Source: Flavobacteriaceae bacterium
GTDB taxonomy: Bacteria; Bacteroidota; Bacteroidia; Flavobacteriales; Flavobacteriaceae
DNA: 63,946 bases
Reading direction: 5' to 3'
Assembly: GCA_002400885.1 (NCBI GenBank)
Contig: NVRM01000001.1
Span: forward strand, 1-63,946
In this document: in pieces, positions 62,050 through 63,946 of the stretch
How the letters are laid out: each line of letters begins with the position of its first letter
Numbering within the stretch: the first letter of the stretch is position 1
Notes under the pieces: model-generated
What the model was told of the DNA's origin: nothing
Database searches by the model: none
Seen by the model: only the letters and a program-made list of their open reading frames with translations
Position numbers and translations under genes: made by a program

Positions 62050-63894
62050 TTAAATGCTTGCTACGAACTGTAGAAATATTTTTTTATGTAATTCAAGATC
62101 CATGTTAGGAGAAAGAGCGACACGTGCTATATAATCCTTGTCATCTTCCTTGGTTGTCCCTTGAGTAGAAGTAGCAGGAACCGTCCAATAACAGCCTTTT
62201 AACTGGCCATAACTCACACAGTACTTACTTTCTTTAGGGATTTCTGTAATCATTAAGTTGATTAACTTTAGATTTAAAGCTCTTTTATAGGTTTCTTTTT
62301 CTTCGGAAGTAGTTCCTTTTGTAGGAAGGTCTAAGGAGAATACAGAAGGGGTGAAACCTTGTTCAGCCAATGCTTCAGAAACAAAATTAATCTTTGCAGC
62401 AGGTAATACTTCTTGAATATAATTTACAAATTCACGGGTGTTTATATAAGCATCCTTAATCCTTTGATTCATACTAGGCAATTGAGCGGCTAATATTTCA
62501 TATTGTAAAGGGGTTGCTTCATTATCACAAATTTGAAGGTGTAATCCTATTTTTTCTAGCAAGGATGCTGCTTTTTTATTTGCAGTACAGTAGCCTGCAA
62601 TACAACGACCTCCACTTGGGAATTTAGAACCACTTGCGAAGGAAATGGTGCGAACACTTGCTAGTATTTCATCGTCTCCTAAAAAGTGTACGTTTGGACA
62701 AAATGTTTGATCTAAAATAAATACAGGGTCCAATGCAATAGAGCCAGTAGCAGTAGTACGTTCTTTACTTAATACAGCTTTTAATAGCTCTAAATCTGGA
62801 ACCTCTACGCGAGGGTTTGTCGGAATTTCCGCAATGATATAAGGCACGGCATCTTCCTTGGCAATTTCTGCCAACACCATGTCAATACTCTGAACCATGT
62901 CGTTTTCTCCATCAACGGGTAAATCCACCACTTCCACATTGTCTATACAGGCAGCCACACGTCTTGCTTGGTCATTGGTCCCTCCATAACAGTTTGGAGG
63001 AACAATAATTTTGATCGTCTTGTTTGGGTGGTTTTCTTGTGCATGGTGTACCAATCCCATTAAAATAGCATATTGGATAGAAAGTCCACTAGATGCTACC
63101 AGTGCCTTTACATTACTTCCTGTAATGTTGGCGATGGAATTTAAGACGCTTGTTTTGTCCGCTTCAAGATTAGCGCCCTTTGATTTTACAAAATCACTTT
63201 GTACAAATCCCTGTAAAACCGCAAACGTATTGTCAGGGATCATGGCAATGGATTCTCTTCTTCTCACATGTTGAATAGGCGAGATGTAGTCTTCGTTTTT
63301 AAGACCGTTCACCACAAGAATACTTCCAAAGTCAGCATGCGTATTTATATAGAAATCGATGTTTAGATCTAAGTCAAAACTACAAATGTCACCTTTTTCG
63401 GATATGAAAATAGTGGTTCCTTCAAACGCAGGAGATTTTGCTATGTGCGCTACTTTTTGTAGTTCAAATTGATAGCCATAGTTGTTTTTCAATACTTCCG
63501 CATCAAAACAACCAGGTAGGGTGTCTGTATAAAGTATTCGCGTGTTTTTACCCTCCAATAAGTTTTTTCTAAGAATGGCCATTACTGGAATTGTCTTGGA
63601 AGAAAAACAGATGATGTTTTCTGATGGTAATTGTAACTGTTTTCCAATGCCCCATTCCAAGATACAAGACAAGGGATGTCCTAATCTTATATAATCGTAA
63701 GCGGTAGGCAAGTCGTACAATGCCGATACGGTGGCGTTATTGTTATTACTTAATGTTTCTAATTGTTCTAGGAACTGCGTTTTTGCCAGTTCTTCTGTAT
63801 AAATATCAAGCCTATGCGTGGTGGTCTGTAACCAACCGGTGGGCATATTTTTCAATACCTCTTTTATATACTGTTGTATGTTTGAATTTTCCAT
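62050..63894 (-). CDS. PLP-dependent Cys/Met metabolism enzyme with a long N-terminal extension
   Basis: The 614-residue protein has the cystathionine gamma-synthase-like core in its second half: ALVASSGLSIQYAILMGLV near residue 260, IIAEIPTNPRVEVPDL near 355, and PLP lysine K424 in SFASGSKFPSGG. Usual members of the Cys/Met family are about 390 residues with the lysine near 200. Here about 220 residues precede the core. That region has no clear motif, although it has Rossmann-like patches. The reaction is not known. It could be a transsulfuration enzyme. It is the last gene of the window and appears complete. Confidence 0.85.
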   Translation of the reverse strand: MENSNIQQYIKEVLKNMPTGWLQTTTHRLDIYTEELAKTQFLEQLETLSNNNNATVSALYDLPTAYDYIRLGHPLSCILEWGIGKQLQLPSENIICFSSKTIPVMAILRKNLLEGKNTRILYTDTLPGCFDAEVLKNNYGYQFELQKVAHIAKSPAFEGTTIFISEKGDICSFDLDLNIDFYINTHADFGSILVVNGLKNEDYISPIQHVRRRESIAMIPDNTFAVLQGFVQSDFVKSKGANLEADKTSVLNSIANITGSNVKALVASSGLSIQYAILMGLVHHAQENHPNKTIKIIVPPNCYGGTNDQARRVAACIDNVEVVDLPVDGENDMVQSIDMVLAEIAKEDAVPYIIAEIPTNPRVEVPDLELLKAVLSKERTTATGSIALDPVFILDQTFCPNVHFLGDDEILASVRTISFASGSKFPSGGRCIAGYCTANKKAASLLEKIGLHLQICDNEATPLQYEILAAQLPSMNQRIKDAYINTREFVNYIQEVLPAAKINFVSEALAEQGFTPSVFSLDLPTKGTTSEEKETYKRALNLKLINLMITEIPKESKYCVSYGQLKGCYWTVPATSTQGTTKEDDKDYIARVALSPNMDLELHKKIFLQFVASI

Positions 63895-63946
63895 GATATG
63901 TGCCTTTAAAGTAATGGGAAATAGCGCAACGAAATAGGTTTAAGAA

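Noticed and set aside
1-63946. CRISPR arrays, insertion sequences, prophage, rRNA genes
   Set aside because: No regularly spaced repeats, transposase, phage or rRNA signatures were seen.

Overview
The window looks like chromosomal DNA of a low-GC, probably marine member of the Flavobacteriaceae (Bacteroidetes). The signs are: Bacteroidetes-type promoters (TTG, about 19 bases, TAnnTTTG) in front of many genes; lipoproteins with short signal peptides; family-specific genes (START-like protein, DUF3822, CCC-motif membrane protein, DUF2752, fused CcoNO, CcoS/CcoG/CcoH); a BtuG-like surface lipoprotein; and hexosaminidase and sulfatase genes. No rRNA, insertion sequence, phage or CRISPR array is visible, and nearly all genes are intact.

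Layout. 1-707 holds one tRNA-Met gene (minus strand) followed downstream by a tandem array of decayed copies of its 3' end, each with its own terminator. 984-7176 holds housekeeping genes (START-like protein, class IV aminotransferase, AlgH/YqgE, HU, Fmt, RecQ, a P-loop ATPase, DUF493). 7354-10522 is an envelope-folding operon (SurA-type lipoprotein, SurA, MoxR ATPase). 10533-15249 holds RsmD, DUF3822, a membrane protein, a RecD-like helicase, an acyltransferase and YbaB. 15338-19990 holds a prolyl oligopeptidase and a pair of PLP enzymes that may make the first sulfonolipid intermediate.

20071-31035 is a cbb3 oxidase locus. An Fnr-type regulator is divergent from the copper ATPase CcoI, then come CcoS, CcoNO, CcoQ, CcoP, CcoG, CcoH, a SafE-like protein and two polyphosphate kinase 2 genes. 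Two matching Fnr-like palindromes lie in its control regions. 31084-35106 is mixed: small membrane proteins, a phosphatase, an Smr protein with a broken partial copy beside it, a lipoprotein and a cysteine desulfurase. 35128-42001 is a vitamin B12 locus: cobU-cobT-cobS-btuF on one strand and, divergently, a cobalamin riboswitch followed by a BtuB-like receptor and a BtuG-like lipoprotein.

42213-48437 is a four-gene exported glycan-degrading operon (two GH20 hexosaminidases, a sulfatase, an EEP-family hydrolase). The rest holds an ABC-F protein, a GNAT acetyltransferase, an EamA transporter, a leucine-rich-repeat lipoprotein, a Fur-family regulator with a Zn/Cd-type P-type ATPase, a type II NADH dehydrogenase, an exported carboxypeptidase-regulatory-domain protein, an unrecognised 331-residue protein, a small SRPBCC-like protein and a large PLP enzyme with an N-terminal extension.

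No single locus is clearly a wholly new system. The most interesting points are the tRNA relic array, the possible sulfonolipid gene pair, the Fnr-box arrangement around the cbb3 genes, the decayed Smr copy and several unexplained palindromes.
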